DNA of 64,000 nt from Kofleriaceae bacterium. Its GTDB lineage: Bacteria; Myxococcota_A; Polyangia; Haliangiales; Haliangiaceae. A program made the position numbers and the translations under genes. The notes beneath the pieces were generated by a model. The model worked only from the letters and a program-made list of their open reading frames with translations. It made no database searches and was not told the DNA's origin. Below are positions 6,269-15,651 of the stretch, piece by piece. The stretch spans positions 19,944 through 83,943 of the forward strand of contig JANTGM010000015.1 in assembly GCA_024762925.1 (NCBI GenBank), read 5' to 3'. How positions within the stretch are numbered: position 1 is the stretch's first letter; every line of letters starts with the position of its first letter.

Positions 6269-8035
6269 CTACATCGAGATTGAGCCTTTTCGAAAGTCGG
6301 AGGAATTGATCATAACGTTGAGCACAACTGGTGTTCCCGATTTGGCGAGAGCCTTTGCCTCAGCGATGGTCGATTCGACATTCTTCGGATCATCGAGCAG
6401 GAGACCCGCAGCACCATACCCTTCGGCCACGTTGTGATAGTCGCAGCGCCTTAGCTCCGTACCGACAAGGTCGCCTAGGAGTTCTCCCTGCTCGCGAGCG
6501 ATCTGGGCCCAAGAGCCATCCGTCCCGATCACCGCGATGGGAGCGAGGCCATGGCGTACACAGGTGTCCATCTCAGCAAGGCTATAAGCGCTGGAGCCAT
6601 CGCCATAGATGAGCCAGGTTTCCTGTCTTGGTCGACACAAGCCAGCACCAAGGGCGAATCCGCCCCCCACACCGAGAGTTCCGAAGACCCCAGGATCCAG
6701 CCAACAGAGCGGTTTGCGCGGACGCAAGATGTAGGCTGCGGTCGCTACGAAGTCTCCCCCGTCCACCACGAGCACAGCATCATCTTCCATCTGGGTTTCT
6801 AGGGTCTGAAAGAAGTGAAGTGGGTCGACGAGTTTGGAATCTTTGTTCGCTTTTGCCGCGATTTCTTCGTCGCGTGCGGCTTCCCGTTCTCGCAGTGTCT
6901 CAAACCAGGGGCCCCACTTGGTTGACTCGGAAGAGTTCTTACGCGCGAGCTGCTCCAAGAAAGTGCCTGCATGCATTTGAACCGCAATTTCTGGTCTCCG
7001 GTTTTTGCGCAGGTCGGTTCGGTTGAGATTGGCTGCTACGAGAGTCGCTTTCGACGAGATGCTGCGTCCGTAGCCGAGCCGAAAATCGAAGGGAAAGCCC
7101 GCGACGATGACAAGGTCTGCTTTCTTAAGGGCCGCCGAGCGCTTGTGTCGGAACTGAATGTCGGAGTGTCGCCCCAAGAGCCCTCGGGCCGTGCCTCCGA
7201 GAAACGTTGGAACGCCCATGCTCTTCACTGCGAGCGCGAGGGGCTCAGGATCTCGGTAATTCACCAAGGCCTGGCTTCCGATGACGAGGGCAGGGCGCTG
7301 AGCCTTCGCGAGAGCCGCCGCAACTTTGGAGATTTCCTCGTCGGTGCTGCGAGTTGGCAACCAAACCTCGGGGAGTGGTCCGGTGATAGGCAGAGCTGGG
7401 GCATGAAACTGTTTGTAGAGATGCCCGCGCAAGTAGAGTCCAAGCGCTTTGGCACCAAGTCCCGTCGCGTTCTCCACACCGCTCTCTTTCATGTACCACT
7501 CTTTGACGACCTCTTCGCGGTAGAGCAGGTCGACAGGAACCTCGACAAATACTGGTCCTGGGGTGCCAGAGACCGCGACTTCGAACGCTCGTTGCACGGT
7601 TGCTTCGACGGCGGCGAGTGTCCTTACACTCGTTGCCCACTTCGTTATGGGGCGCATGATGGCCAGTTGATCAATGTCCTGCAGCGAGCCTCGCCCACGC
7701 AGAACGGTTGCGGTCGCTCCTCCAAAGAGAATCAGTGGTGACTGTGCCATCTGCGCGTTCTTGACAGCGGTCACTGCATTGGTGACCCCAGGGCCAGCGG
7801 TAACCGCAGCAACCCCAACGACACCACTCATCCGCGCGGTTGCGTCTGCAGCAAACACAGCACTGACTTCGTCCCGAACGTCTATGACCCTCAGGCCTTC
7901 GGCTTTGGCTCCAACGAGGATCGGTGAAATGTGCCCGCCGCAAAGCGTGAAGAGAAATTTTACATCGTGCCGTTTTAGGACCCGTGCGATAATCGCGCCG
8001 CCATCAGTCTCACTCATGCGAGCGAACCATGACAC
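6269..8035 (-). CDS. thiamine-diphosphate enzyme, 2-hydroxyacyl-CoA lyase / ILVBL-like
   Basis: A 588-residue enzyme with three ThDP-family domains. The N-terminal pyrimidine-binding domain has LCGGHISPILVGAKAEG, the catalytic Glu in RDEVSAVFAADATARMSG and TAGPGVTNAVTAVKNAQMA. The central domain has the GSQALVNY region and FLGGTARGLLGRH. The C-terminal PP domain has VVDGGDFVATAAYI, a GVGGGFALGAGLCRP run and GDGSSAYSLAEMDTCVRHGL for Mg-ThDP. Many of these phrases match human ILVBL (HACL2), which cleaves 2-hydroxyacyl-CoA, better than biosynthetic acetolactate synthases. No small IlvH-type subunit is adjacent. The reaction is inferred from family. The downstream SRPBCC gene may be in the same transcript. 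Confidence 0.85.
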   Translation of the reverse strand: MSWFARMSETDGGAIIARVLKRHDVKFLFTLCGGHISPILVGAKAEGLRVIDVRDEVSAVFAADATARMSGVVGVAAVTAGPGVTNAVTAVKNAQMAQSPLILFGGATATVLRGRGSLQDIDQLAIMRPITKWATSVRTLAAVEATVQRAFEVAVSGTPGPVFVEVPVDLLYREEVVKEWYMKESGVENATGLGAKALGLYLRGHLYKQFHAPALPITGPLPEVWLPTRSTDEEISKVAAALAKAQRPALVIGSQALVNYRDPEPLALAVKSMGVPTFLGGTARGLLGRHSDIQFRHKRSAALKKADLVIVAGFPFDFRLGYGRSISSKATLVAANLNRTDLRKNRRPEIAVQMHAGTFLEQLARKNSSESTKWGPWFETLREREAARDEEIAAKANKDSKLVDPLHFFQTLETQMEDDAVLVVDGGDFVATAAYILRPRKPLCWLDPGVFGTLGVGGGFALGAGLCRPRQETWLIYGDGSSAYSLAEMDTCVRHGLAPIAVIGTDGSWAQIAREQGELLGDLVGTELRRCDYHNVAEGYGAAGLLLDDPKNVESTIAEAKALAKSGTPVVLNVMINSSDFRKGSISM

Positions 8036-8047
8036 GATTTGCAGGGG

Positions 8048-9502
8048 TTAGTCTCCCTCGCCTCCCCAGAAGTGGACAGTCTCTTTGTTCCCGATGGTGA
8101 ATCGCGCGGCAGCAGCGGTTAGGTCTGCCGCTTGGCGACGAACTTCGCGGGCAGCCGCTGCAGTTTGCTCCGAGGTAGCTGCCGCCTGGTGGGTCATACT
8201 CTGAATTTCGCTAGCCGCTGCGCCAATTCTCTCCACCTCATGACTCTGTTCTACGGCGGCATTGGTGATGGTGCGCATGGAACTGTCCACGGCCTTTGCC
8301 TGTTCATCCAGTCGCTGTAGCTCGGCCATCACATCGTGTGAAAGTGCGACGCCATCGGCCACCTTGTTGGCGGAAGCTGTGATGAGGCGCGATGTGTTCT
8401 TGGCGGCCTCCGCCGAGCGCATTGCCAGGTTGCGGACTTCCTCTGCAACGACCGCAAAGCCCATGCCCGCTTCGCCTGCCCGTGCAGCTTCGACTGCCGC
8501 ATTGAGTGCGAGGAGATTGGTCTGAAACGCGATGTCATTGATCGTTCGAACAATCTGTGCAGATTGGTCACCAGCAGTCTTGATCTCGCTCATCGAGTCT
8601 TGCAGTCGCTCCATCTGCGCAACGCTTTGTGCGACCGTTTCACGATTGCCAGCACTCTGTCGACGAATGTCTTCTGCCATGGAAACAGCCGTTCGGCTCG
8701 CATCCGCCAGGTTGCCCAGGCTGCTCGTTACCGTTTGCACAGAGCTCGCCTGTGCCGCCGCACCCGACGCCACAGTCTGATTGCCTTCGCGAATCTCAAT
8801 GACGGAGCGCTCAAGTTGCTCGGCCGTTCTCTGCATCTGTGTGATGATCTGTTCGAGGTTTGCTGTGGCATTGTTCACCGACGCCCGAACCCCGCTAAAC
8901 GGCCCCTCTGTCATTCCTTCGAGCCGCGCGGTAAGGTCACCCTCTGCCACTCGGCCAAGCGTTGCCGATATGGCTGCGAGCGGAGCTAGTGCTTCATCTC
9001 GCGCCTGGGCTATTCCTCGGAAGAATTCTGCGAAGTCGCCACCGAGACCCAGTGGAGCGCGCTCACCAAAGGTAGCGGTTTCCGTGAGTTGCTTGAGCGT
9101 TGTTTGCAGCTGCTTGCAGGCGTCTTGCAGTGGCCCAGCACCCGTAACCGTTCCGACTCGAAGATTGCCCGTTGCCAGGGCACGCAAGAATTCCTCAATC
9201 GACTTGTGGCGCTCTTGGAGGTGCTCGAGAATGCTCTCGATCGGCGTGTTTTCTTCCATGTTCATCGACGAGAGTGTGCACGCGATCGTCTTGGCTCGGT
9301 GAAGTTCTGATGCTCGATGCCAGGCGATGAAGGAGACTCCGCCCATGCACATGAGATTGCTCACGACGACAATAGACCACTCAGAGAGGGCCAGATTGCT
9401 CAAAGCGCCTGCGCGGGCGAGGATGGTGAGCGTTGCGCCAACCGCCAATAGAGGAAGAAGCACAACTGCGAGCAGGCCAGGGATCAGCGAGCGAAACATC
9501 AA
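8048..9502 (-). CDS. methyl-accepting chemotaxis protein without a periplasmic sensor
   Basis: This 484-residue receptor has two transmembrane helices near the N-terminus (about 5-30 and 42-60), separated by only a short loop, so there is no periplasmic ligand domain. A cytoplasmic linker with HAMP-like character ([24 protein letters not shown]) is followed by the signalling domain. The hairpin tip reads [21 protein letters not shown] then [13 protein letters not shown], which docks CheA/CheW. It is the last gene of the minus-strand chemotaxis operon and overlaps the CheX gene by 4 bases. Signals are probably sensed in the membrane or cytoplasm. A methyltransferase (CheR) gene was not found nearby. 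Confidence 0.92.
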   Translation of the reverse strand: MMFRSLIPGLLAVVLLPLLAVGATLTILARAGALSNLALSEWSIVVVSNLMCMGGVSFIAWHRASELHRAKTIACTLSSMNMEENTPIESILEHLQERHKSIEEFLRALATGNLRVGTVTGAGPLQDACKQLQTTLKQLTETATFGERAPLGLGGDFAEFFRGIAQARDEALAPLAAISATLGRVAEGDLTARLEGMTEGPFSGVRASVNNATANLEQIITQMQRTAEQLERSVIEIREGNQTVASGAAAQASSVQTVTSSLGNLADASRTAVSMAEDIRRQSAGNRETVAQSVAQMERLQDSMSEIKTAGDQSAQIVRTINDIAFQTNLLALNAAVEAARAGEAGMGFAVVAEEVRNLAMRSAEAAKNTSRLITASANKVADGVALSHDVMAELQRLDEQAKAVDSSMRTITNAAVEQSHEVERIGAAASEIQSMTHQAAATSEQTAAAAREVRRQAADLTAAAARFTIGNKETVHFWGGEGD

Positions 9503-9990
9503 GCGGCCGAACTCCGGGGCTTGCGTGTCACCCGCCGAACTCCACTGCTCACTACGACTCGTGTTTCCACGGGGCCGATCTTGAGCATCGTCTCGAGGAC
9601 GACTTGGCCTGCTAGAGGCTCGACGGTTCCTTCAAAGAACGTGGGGAGCGTTAGGTTCAGAGCATCATCTTGATCATGAACAGCCGTTTTCACCATTCCA
9701 GCCACGATGTTGACGATCTCGCCGATCGCATCGGCCAAGTCGCCAGTCTCGATCGCCTCGTCGGAATCAAACCCGAGCAGGGCCCTCCCCAGGCTCTCCG
9801 ATCCAAGACGGGTTGAAATCAGCATCAGTTGTACCGTGTTGTCTTCGCTCGCCAAACCGATCATCGCACCACACTTTGGGGCATCGGCTGCGCCGCTACC
9901 AGCTTCCATCGTGCTCAGATCAAAGTAGGTATTCGCAACTTCAAGCAGAGACTTGGTCGTGGCGTCGAGCCAATCCTCTGCAGGGATCAT
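9499..9990 (-). CDS. cheX: CheX-family chemotaxis phosphatase
   Basis: A 163-residue protein of the CheC/CheX/FliY group. The key helix is [16 protein letters not shown], with the conserved Glu and Asn that in CheX proteins attack phospho-CheY. The rest ([30 protein letters not shown]) matches the alternating strands of the fold. CheX is a homodimeric phosphatase that speeds CheY-P breakdown. The gene overlaps the end of cheY and the start of the MCP gene by 4 bases each, so it is translationally coupled within the operon. A second CheX-like gene lies at 13523 on the plus strand. Confidence 0.85.
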   Translation of the reverse strand: MIPAEDWLDATTKSLLEVANTYFDLSTMEAGSGAADAPKCGAMIGLASEDNTVQLMLISTRLGSESLGRALLGFDSDEAIETGDLADAIGEIVNIVAGMVKTAVHDQDDALNLTLPTFFEGTVEPLAGQVVLETMLKIGPVETRVVVSSGVRRVTRKPRSSAA

Positions 9991-10349
9991 GGCAACGCCT
10001 TGCGGAGCGTTTCCTTGACTGTGTCGGCGGTGAATGGTTTGGAGATGAGAAACATCGCACCATTCTCCTGCGCCACTTGACGCATCTCGGCGGTGCCTTC
10101 CGACGTAATGAAACCAAACCGCACATTGTTACGATCGGCCTTTAGCTTCTGAAGAAACTCCAAGCCGCTCATATTGGGCATGTTCCAGTCTGAGAGCACC
10201 AAGTCCGGCTTCCAGTCGCATACTTGTTCATAGCCATTGCTGCCATCAACGGCTTCGGCAAATTCGTGGTCACCATATCCGGCTTGGCGAAGGGTTCGCT
10301 TCACAATCATTCGCATGGCTTTGCTGTCATCTACGATTAGTATCTTCAT
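9987..10349 (-). CDS. cheY: CheY-type response regulator
   Basis: A single receiver domain of 120 residues from the ATG at 10349 (MKILIVDDSKAMRMIVKR). The acidic pair follows the first strand, the phospho-acceptor Asp lies in LVLSDWNMPNMSGLEFL, and the Thr and Lys of the switch are in FITSEG and ISKPFTADT. The frame is open further upstream, but the domain begins here and the upstream part overlaps cheW. With no output domain it should diffuse between CheA and its target. It overlaps the 3' end of cheW by 23 bases. The target, motor or other, is not visible in the window. Confidence 0.92.
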   Translation of the reverse strand: MKILIVDDSKAMRMIVKRTLRQAGYGDHEFAEAVDGSNGYEQVCDWKPDLVLSDWNMPNMSGLEFLQKLKADRNNVRFGFITSEGTAEMRQVAQENGAMFLISKPFTADTVKETLRKALP

Positions 10350-10899
10350 GGGGCTCTCTCTCGGTGATGTTCGGTGGACTCGTTTCTCCAGCGGCTGCTC
10401 GCAGCACGCCTTCCTCGTCGAAGCGAACAATGGCATCGACGTCGAGTAGGAAAATGATCTGACTTTCTTGGGGCGTTCCAATTCCAACGACAAATTCGTC
10501 CTCAAGATGAGTGCCCGCTGGAGGGGCGGAAACGTGCTCTGCGCCCAGAAACGTCACCTCTCGAACATCGTCGACGACGGCTCCAATCGTCAGCAATCGA
10601 TCGGATAGCTCACACTGAAGCACGATAATTACCGTCTCGTCCGTGGCGGGAATGCGCTCGAGTTCAAAGCGCGTGCGAAGGTCCATGACAGGAATGACTT
10701 TTCCCCGAAGGTTGATTACGCCGAGTACACATTGGCTGGTGCGAGGTACACGCGTTATCGATTCAAGACTGATGATCTCTCGGACCTGCAAGATCGGAAA
10801 ACCATAGGTCTCGCCCGCGAGTTGAAAGAGTAGGTACTTTCCTGGTTGGGCAAGCTTCGAAGCCCGTTCGGACTGTGCGCCCTGCTCAGCATGCGGCAT
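10327..10899 (-). CDS. cheW: CheW chemotaxis coupling protein
   Basis: A 190-residue CheW domain protein: KYLLFQLAGETYGFPILQVREII opens the fold in two pieces, then PRTSQCVLGVINLRGKVIPVMDLR is the conserved central signature, and GVINLRG and IIFLLDVDAIV match the family. CheW bridges MCP tips to CheA. A Ser/Pro/Glu tail of about 30 residues follows the fold. It lies 2 bases downstream of cheA and overlaps cheY, so expression is probably coupled across the whole minus-strand operon. Confidence 0.92.
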   Translation of the reverse strand: MPHAEQGAQSERASKLAQPGKYLLFQLAGETYGFPILQVREIISLESITRVPRTSQCVLGVINLRGKVIPVMDLRTRFELERIPATDETVIIVLQCELSDRLLTIGAVVDDVREVTFLGAEHVSAPPAGTHLEDEFVVGIGTPQESQIIFLLDVDAIVRFDEEGVLRAAAGETSPPNITEREPHEDTNRR

Positions 10900-10901
10900 A
10901 T

Positions 10902-13022
10902 CTATGCAACTCCTTGCATGGAGTGTCCATAGTCATTGGCGATGGCAACCACCTCGTCGACGTTTATAATCAGACCGATCTGGCCATCGCTAAGAATCGC
11001 TGCACCAGAAAATATCTTACTCTGTAGTTGCTTCTCTAGTCCCTTGATGACCACTTGCTGCTGCGCAACAACATCATCAACCTGAAGAGCAAAGCTGTGG
11101 CTTGCCGATTCTACAATCACCGCGTGCATGTTTTGTGGGTCTTCCCGCGCCTCGGGAATCTCAAGCAGTGCCGATAACTTGTAGAGAGGATAAGTTTTTC
11201 CGCGCACCTGCAAGATCTGGCTGTGCCCACCGGGAGCCCGAACCATGCCTTGTTTTGGGCGAATGGACTCCACAATTGAGAGCGTTGGAAGAATGTAGGT
11301 CTCTCGGCCGCAGGAAATCAGGGTGCCATCGATGATGGCCAGTGTAAGAGGTAGCACCAAGCGAAAGGCCGTGCCCTGTCCGGGTTTCGATTGAATTCCA
11401 ATCCTGCCACGCATCGACTTTATGTTCTTGCGAACCACATCCATGCCCACCCCGCGACCGCTAAAGGCGGTGACTGTGTCCGTTGTAGAGAAGCCAGGGG
11501 CGAAGACAAGCTCATACGCTTCGGTGTCGCTAAGTGACTGACCCGTCGAGATTAGTCCGCGTTCGTAGCCGCGGGCGATAAGCTTGTCCACATCGAGTCC
11601 TCTGCCATCGTCAGCGATTTCGATAACGAGGTTGCTGCTCTCATGATAGGCAGAGATGCGAATCGAGCCCTCAACAGGTTTGCCTGCTGCCTCACGTTCC
11701 GCCGCGTCTTCGATGCCATGGTCCACCGCGTTTCGAATGATGTGCACAAGTGGGTCCGCTAGCAGCTCCACCATATTGCGATCCATCTCCGTCGCTTCTC
11801 CTTCCGCTGTGAAGCGAATTTGCTTGTTGCACTGGCGCGAGAGCTCGCGAACCATTCGTGCTGTGCGAGTAAAGAGGCCACGAACGGGAACCATGCGCAG
11901 TTGCAAGGCGATCTTCTGAAGGTCACGGGTAATCTTCGCCATCTGCCGCAGGTTGTTCGCGAGCTTCGGAGAGCGAACGTGTCGCAAGTCTGGGTCACCC
12001 GTGATCATGGACTCCACGATGACCATTTCCCCCACCATCTCAACCAAGGAATCGACTCGACCAACGTCCACCTTTAGGGTGTCTCGTATCTGAGTGGAAC
12101 CTTGAGATCGGCTGGCAAGGCGTTGTGGTACGGCGGCATCATCATCAGCGCTGGTTGCAATCGCTGGCTGCCGTGAGGGCTGATCTTCTGGCGATGCTTC
12201 TCTCGAAACGGCCGCATCAATCCGGCGACACAGATCATCGACTCGCTCATCAAGAGGCACGCTAGTGGATGCCTCGATGGCCAACCGAACTGACGCAACC
12301 AGCGTTTGCATGCGCTCATTGCTCTCCAAGAGCAGATCGAGAATCACCTGGTCCGCGGACATGTCACCACGGCGCACACCACCGAGTAGCGATTCGGTAC
12401 TGTGAGCGAGTTTGGTTGGCTGTGTTAGTCCGACAAAGCCTGCGACGCCCTTGATGGTATGAAACGCACGAAAGAGCGCAGCAATGCTGTTGGCGTCGAG
12501 TTCTCCATCTTGGTGGTCCAGAAGCAGCCGCTCGTTTTGGTCGATGGCGTCTTGGGCTTCCGAGTAGAAGTCGATCATGTTCTCGACTTCCTCTGTCGCT
12601 CGGCTCACGGATCGAACTTCACCCGCGCTATCGTGTGCTGTGTTGACGTTGATCGCGCCGCCCATAACAAAGCTGGGCACCACGGGGCTCTTCTCACGAG
12701 GGGGAGAGGCAGTCTCTGGATCCGGTTTGTGTGCTTGTTGAGCCCAAGCGATTTGGCCATCGAGCTCTTCGCAAGACTGCGCCAACCCTTCTATGAGTTC
12801 GCCCATGCGTTCGCTTGCATCCGCGCGAACCGCATCTCGGTACAGGTTTGCCGCATCGGAAACGATCTCCCAATGCTCGGATTTACAGGCCTGCTCCAAT
12901 TTGCCAAGCGATACGAAAATCGCTCGCAAGTCGCTAGAATTTTGCACCTTGCACAGCAGCAACAATGAGGAGAGCTCGTCGAGCAGCTGGCGTGCGTCAT
13001 CATTAGCCATGATCCACTTCAC
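10902..13022 (-). CDS. cheA: CheA chemotaxis histidine kinase
   Basis: A 706-residue kinase. An N-terminal helical region of about 100 residues and a linker precede an HPt domain with His188 in FRAFHTIKGVAGFVGL. A dimerisation segment (TLKVDVGRVDSLVEMVGEMV) follows, then the ATPase domain (NAVDHGIED, IADDGRGLD, FSGRGVGMDVV, GQGTAFRLVLPLTLA) and a C-terminal CheW-like domain (YPLYKLSALLEI to INVDEVV). The start is either GTG at 13022 or ATG at 13010 (MANDDARQ). The HPt domain is not at the extreme N-terminus, so the first 100 residues are an extra module without a recognised motif. It heads the operon cheA-cheW-cheY-cheX-mcp. Confidence 0.92.
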   Translation of the reverse strand: MKWIMANDDARQLLDELSSLLLLCKVQNSSDLRAIFVSLGKLEQACKSEHWEIVSDAANLYRDAVRADASERMGELIEGLAQSCEELDGQIAWAQQAHKPDPETASPPREKSPVVPSFVMGGAINVNTAHDSAGEVRSVSRATEEVENMIDFYSEAQDAIDQNERLLLDHQDGELDANSIAALFRAFHTIKGVAGFVGLTQPTKLAHSTESLLGGVRRGDMSADQVILDLLLESNERMQTLVASVRLAIEASTSVPLDERVDDLCRRIDAAVSREASPEDQPSRQPAIATSADDDAAVPQRLASRSQGSTQIRDTLKVDVGRVDSLVEMVGEMVIVESMITGDPDLRHVRSPKLANNLRQMAKITRDLQKIALQLRMVPVRGLFTRTARMVRELSRQCNKQIRFTAEGEATEMDRNMVELLADPLVHIIRNAVDHGIEDAAEREAAGKPVEGSIRISAYHESSNLVIEIADDGRGLDVDKLIARGYERGLISTGQSLSDTEAYELVFAPGFSTTDTVTAFSGRGVGMDVVRKNIKSMRGRIGIQSKPGQGTAFRLVLPLTLAIIDGTLISCGRETYILPTLSIVESIRPKQGMVRAPGGHSQILQVRGKTYPLYKLSALLEIPEAREDPQNMHAVIVESASHSFALQVDDVVAQQQVVIKGLEKQLQSKIFSGAAILSDGQIGLIINVDEVVAIANDYGHSMQGVA

Positions 13023-13136
13023 GTATCGGCCAAGTTTCAGGTGATCTAGAGACTAAAGCCTGAGTCATCGTTGCCGAATTCCCATGCCAGGGAGAGGTCG
13101 TATGCTGGGTCACAACACAATCAACGGAGAGTCGCT

Positions 13137-13520
13137 ATGAGTTACAACGTCCTAATCGTGGACGATTCTGCCGTGATGCGGCGCATGGTTCGACGAGCGC
13201 TAGCGGTGTGCGATACGCCGCTTGGCAAGATCATCGAAGCGTCAGATGGGGAGCAAGCGCTACAGATTCTCGCCGATGCCTGGATCGACTTGGTGCTAAC
13301 GGACATCAACATGCCTCACATGAGCGGCTACACGATGCTGGAGACCATGCAGCAGAGTGATGAGCTTGGCGCCATCGCAACGATTGTTGTGACATCTGAG
13401 AAAAGTGCTGAGTCCATCGAGCGAGCTAGGAGCGTGGGAGCCAAGGGCTATTTGATCAAGCCATTTCGCGCCGATGAACTGCGCACGATGGTTGAGAACG
13501 CACTTGAGAGTGTGGGGTAG
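13137..13520 (+). CDS. CheY-like response regulator
   Basis: A 127-residue stand-alone receiver: NVLIVDDSAVMRRMVRRAL, acceptor Asp in DLVLTDINMPHMSGYTML, TSEKSAESIERA and LIKPFRADELR. The ATG has GGAG 8-11 bases upstream. It is divergent from cheA and followed 2 bases later by a CheX-like gene, so these two form a second, plus-strand chemotaxis unit. A role as a second CheY or as a phosphate sink is an inference. Confidence 0.92.
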   Translation: MSYNVLIVDDSAVMRRMVRRALAVCDTPLGKIIEASDGEQALQILADAWIDLVLTDINMPHMSGYTMLETMQQSDELGAIATIVVTSEKSAESIERARSVGAKGYLIKPFRADELRTMVENALESVG

Positions 13521-13522
13521 AC

Positions 13523-14023
13523 GTGTCGACTCTTGCATCGAGGTCGGTCTCCGACGGGCTTGTCTCACCAGCGCTTCTTTTTGAAGTTGTGGCACGGGTC
13601 TTCAAAGGAATTGCGCCATGTAGCTGCGAGTCGATTTCTCCAGAGATGGCAGTTCCGCTCGCAGGGTGGCAGGGCGTGATCGATTTTTGCGGCCCAGGCG
13701 TTGGTAGCGTGGGTGTGTGTGTGCCCACCGGATACGCAGAGGTCTTGGCTTGGGTGATGGCTGGGGAAGAGGCGCGTACGAATCCTGCGCTGCAAGCTGA
13801 TGCTGTCGGCGAGACTACAAATATTCTTTCTTCCTCTGTTATGGCGCTTCTATACGGGCGTCGGCGACACGCAAGACTCAGCAGCCCGACGGTGAGCGGA
13901 AACGTCATGGAATTGCCATCGGGCCCCCCGGAGGGGCTCACTCGCTTGGGCGTCTTGGTCGACGGAGAACACCTGGTGCAAGTCTGGCTGCGAGTGGTCT
14001 CAAGTTCCAGCAAAAGCAAGTGA
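13523..14023 (+). CDS. CheX-like chemotaxis phosphatase, divergent
   Basis: A 166-residue protein with GTG start 2 bases after the upstream cheY-like gene. The motif QADAVGETTNILSSSVMALL at about residues 91-110 corresponds to the CheX active-site helix, with Glu and Asn retained. GSVGVCVPTGYAEVLAWVMAG and LGVLVDGEHLVQVWLRVV match the strands of the fold. Similarity to the other CheX here is low, so they are old paralogues. It probably dephosphorylates the neighbouring CheY-like protein. The start is certain only to within the first 30 residues. Confidence 0.7.
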   Translation: MSTLASRSVSDGLVSPALLFEVVARVFKGIAPCSCESISPEMAVPLAGWQGVIDFCGPGVGSVGVCVPTGYAEVLAWVMAGEEARTNPALQADAVGETTNILSSSVMALLYGRRRHARLSSPTVSGNVMELPSGPPEGLTRLGVLVDGEHLVQVWLRVVSSSSKSK

Positions 14024-14030
14024 TCCGCAA

Positions 14031-14181
14031 GTGATCCAAGGTGTGGTGGTCGATGATTCTGCCTTCATGCGAGGGCCGACTCCTCGTCGTCTTGAGATGC
14101 ACTAAGAACATCTCTGTTGTTGGTGAAGCAAGAGACCCCTTCGATGCCCGCAGCGTGATTCGAACGGATAGGCCCGATGTG
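14031..14181 (+). pseudogene. remnant of a response-regulator receiver (CheB-like), frameshifted and truncated
   Basis: From 14031 one frame reads VIQGVVVDDSAFMR, a typical CheB or receiver opening, and stops at 14103. From 14107 a second frame reads NISVVGEARDPFDARSVI then RTDRPDV, the next part of a CheB-type receiver. The expected VLDxEMP acceptor site and everything after it are missing. The pieces follow directly on the cheY-cheX pair. Together this looks like a cheB-type gene lost by frameshift and deletion. Confidence 0.65.
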
Positions 14182-14487
14182 CCAGGCAAGTGCTCCACGC
14201 AGGCCTGCGAGCTGTGCGGTCGAAGCCATGCCACGGAAGCTGGGGGCGGAACGCAAAGTTGAGTTGCGATCAATTCCTGAGGCGATTCTCATGTCGGCCG
14301 TGGGACCGCTTTGGGAAGCGGCCTAGGTCAGGTTGGTCAGGTCGAAGGTCGCCAGAAACAGCAGTCCTCGGCACATTAGCCCCTATGTAGGTGAAAGCGG
14401 GCGCGGCTAAGAGTCTGAAATCAAATAGTTTATTGGACGATCCCCGTGGGGAGAAAAGGTGGCCCAACGCTTGCTCTACAGGCTGGC
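14182..14487. other. gene-free stretch with a short hairpin
   Basis: No credible coding sequence was seen in these 306 bases. A hairpin CCGCTT-TGGG-AAGCGG lies at 14306-14321 without a T-run. It may be decayed sequence from the lost receiver gene plus the promoter region of the downstream lipoprotein. Confidence 0.4.
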
Positions 14488-15552
14488 ATGGTTTCCAAGT
14501 CTTTCATTCTCGCCCCACTCCTCTTCGCTGTTGCTTGTGCAGGTGATGTCGGTCCCCAAGGACCTGGCTCGGATGATCCAAGCGATCCCAACAATCCCGA
14601 TGGCCCTGATGCTGTCGCGCAAATCTCTGGTGAATACGAAGTTACTTCGGCCTTTGATCTTAGGAATAGTCCCGATATGCCTGCCATCGTTGCAGGCGCA
14701 CTTGGTCCTCTAAGTGGCCTCGCCGATGACCCCGCTGGAACTCTTCTTGATGCGCTCGAAGGCACTAGCGTTGGAGAGGTATTCGACTCGCTTCCCTCAG
14801 CAGTCCGAAGCCTTGTTGAAGATCAGATCAACGACTACATTCAAAACCAAGTCTACGATGGTGTGCCAGTTGTGGGCCAAATTGCTGACATCACCGATAT
14901 GGTCTCGTCGATTCTCACAAACTTTGAGGTTGTGACGAGCTTGCAGGTCGGCAACGGAGATGCGGCGGGCAATGCAAACGCTCAGCATGGGCTCTTGGCA
15001 ATCGCATACCCTCAAGATGGCAACCGTGTTGTGGTTGCAACCCCAGAAATCATTAACGCACTAAGCATTGCTCGTGACGTTTCTGTAAACGTGAACTTGG
15101 ACGCGAGCACCATCAACTTTGGCGACCATACTCTTGAACTTCCGCTTGGGGACTTTGCGGTCACGGCCTTCCACAGTGCGCTCGAAGCCCAGTTTGGCAT
15201 TGGCGACCTTAGTGTTGCACTGAGCGACATGGTCAATTGCACTAGCCTTGCCTCATCGATTGGCGACATTTCGGTGGCAGGCTTTACCGTTGTTGACGAA
15301 GCTCAACTCGACGACTTCTGTGAGCAAGGACTCGACCTTGCCGCGGAGCAGGTTGATGAGCAGATTCGCAAGCTCGAATTCGCACGACTCCACTTCATGG
15401 GGGGAGATGGCATTGTTGATATGGAATCAAAGGTGGATGATGTTGGGTCTTCGCAGGTCGGCACAATGAGTGGTGACTGGCAGTCTGAACTCGCCATCAA
15501 CAACGCGGGCTTTGCTGCTCCATCCAGCTTCAAGGCTGTTCGCAAGAACTAA
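14488..15552 (+). CDS. lipoprotein of unknown function
   Basis: A 354-residue protein from the ATG at 14488, with a signal peptide and lipobox FAVAC at residues 13-17 and then a Asp/Pro/Asn/Gly linker (GSDDPSDPNNPDGPD). The mature part is acidic and alternates amphipathic helices and strands. Segments include VRSLVEDQINDYIQNQVYDG, VGQIADITDMVSSIL and GDWQSELAINN near the end. No recognised domain or catalytic motif was seen. It is a single gene followed by a strong terminator, probably on the outer membrane. Codon use resembles the neighbours. Confidence 0.8.
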   Translation: MVSKSFILAPLLFAVACAGDVGPQGPGSDDPSDPNNPDGPDAVAQISGEYEVTSAFDLRNSPDMPAIVAGALGPLSGLADDPAGTLLDALEGTSVGEVFDSLPSAVRSLVEDQINDYIQNQVYDGVPVVGQIADITDMVSSILTNFEVVTSLQVGNGDAAGNANAQHGLLAIAYPQDGNRVVVATPEIINALSIARDVSVNVNLDASTINFGDHTLELPLGDFAVTAFHSALEAQFGIGDLSVALSDMVNCTSLASSIGDISVAGFTVVDEAQLDDFCEQGLDLAAEQVDEQIRKLEFARLHFMGGDGIVDMESKVDDVGSSQVGTMSGDWQSELAINNAGFAAPSSFKAVRKN

Positions 15553-15573
15553 GAAATTCTCCACGAATTGGAT

Positions 15574-15601
15574 GCGCTCAGTCCTCTCTCGGACTGGGCG
15601 C
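15574..15601 (+). terminator. rho-independent terminator
   Basis: An 11-bp stem, GCGCTCAGTCC with GGACTGGGCGC (one G-U pair), closes a 6-base loop and is followed by a T-rich TTCTCATTT. It lies 22 bases after the stop of the lipoprotein gene. Confidence 0.8.
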
Positions 15602-15651
15602 TTCTCATTTCGGCGACACCCTCGACGCTTGTTATGCTAGTGTCTAGTTCG

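Noticed and set aside
12459..12968. A 169-residue plus-strand frame inside cheA
   Set aside because: It is antisense to the HPt region of cheA, whose protein signatures are clear.
14182..14487. A continuation of the CheB-like gene into a methylesterase domain
   Set aside because: No GASTGG-type catalytic motif or other methylesterase sequence is present in any frame.
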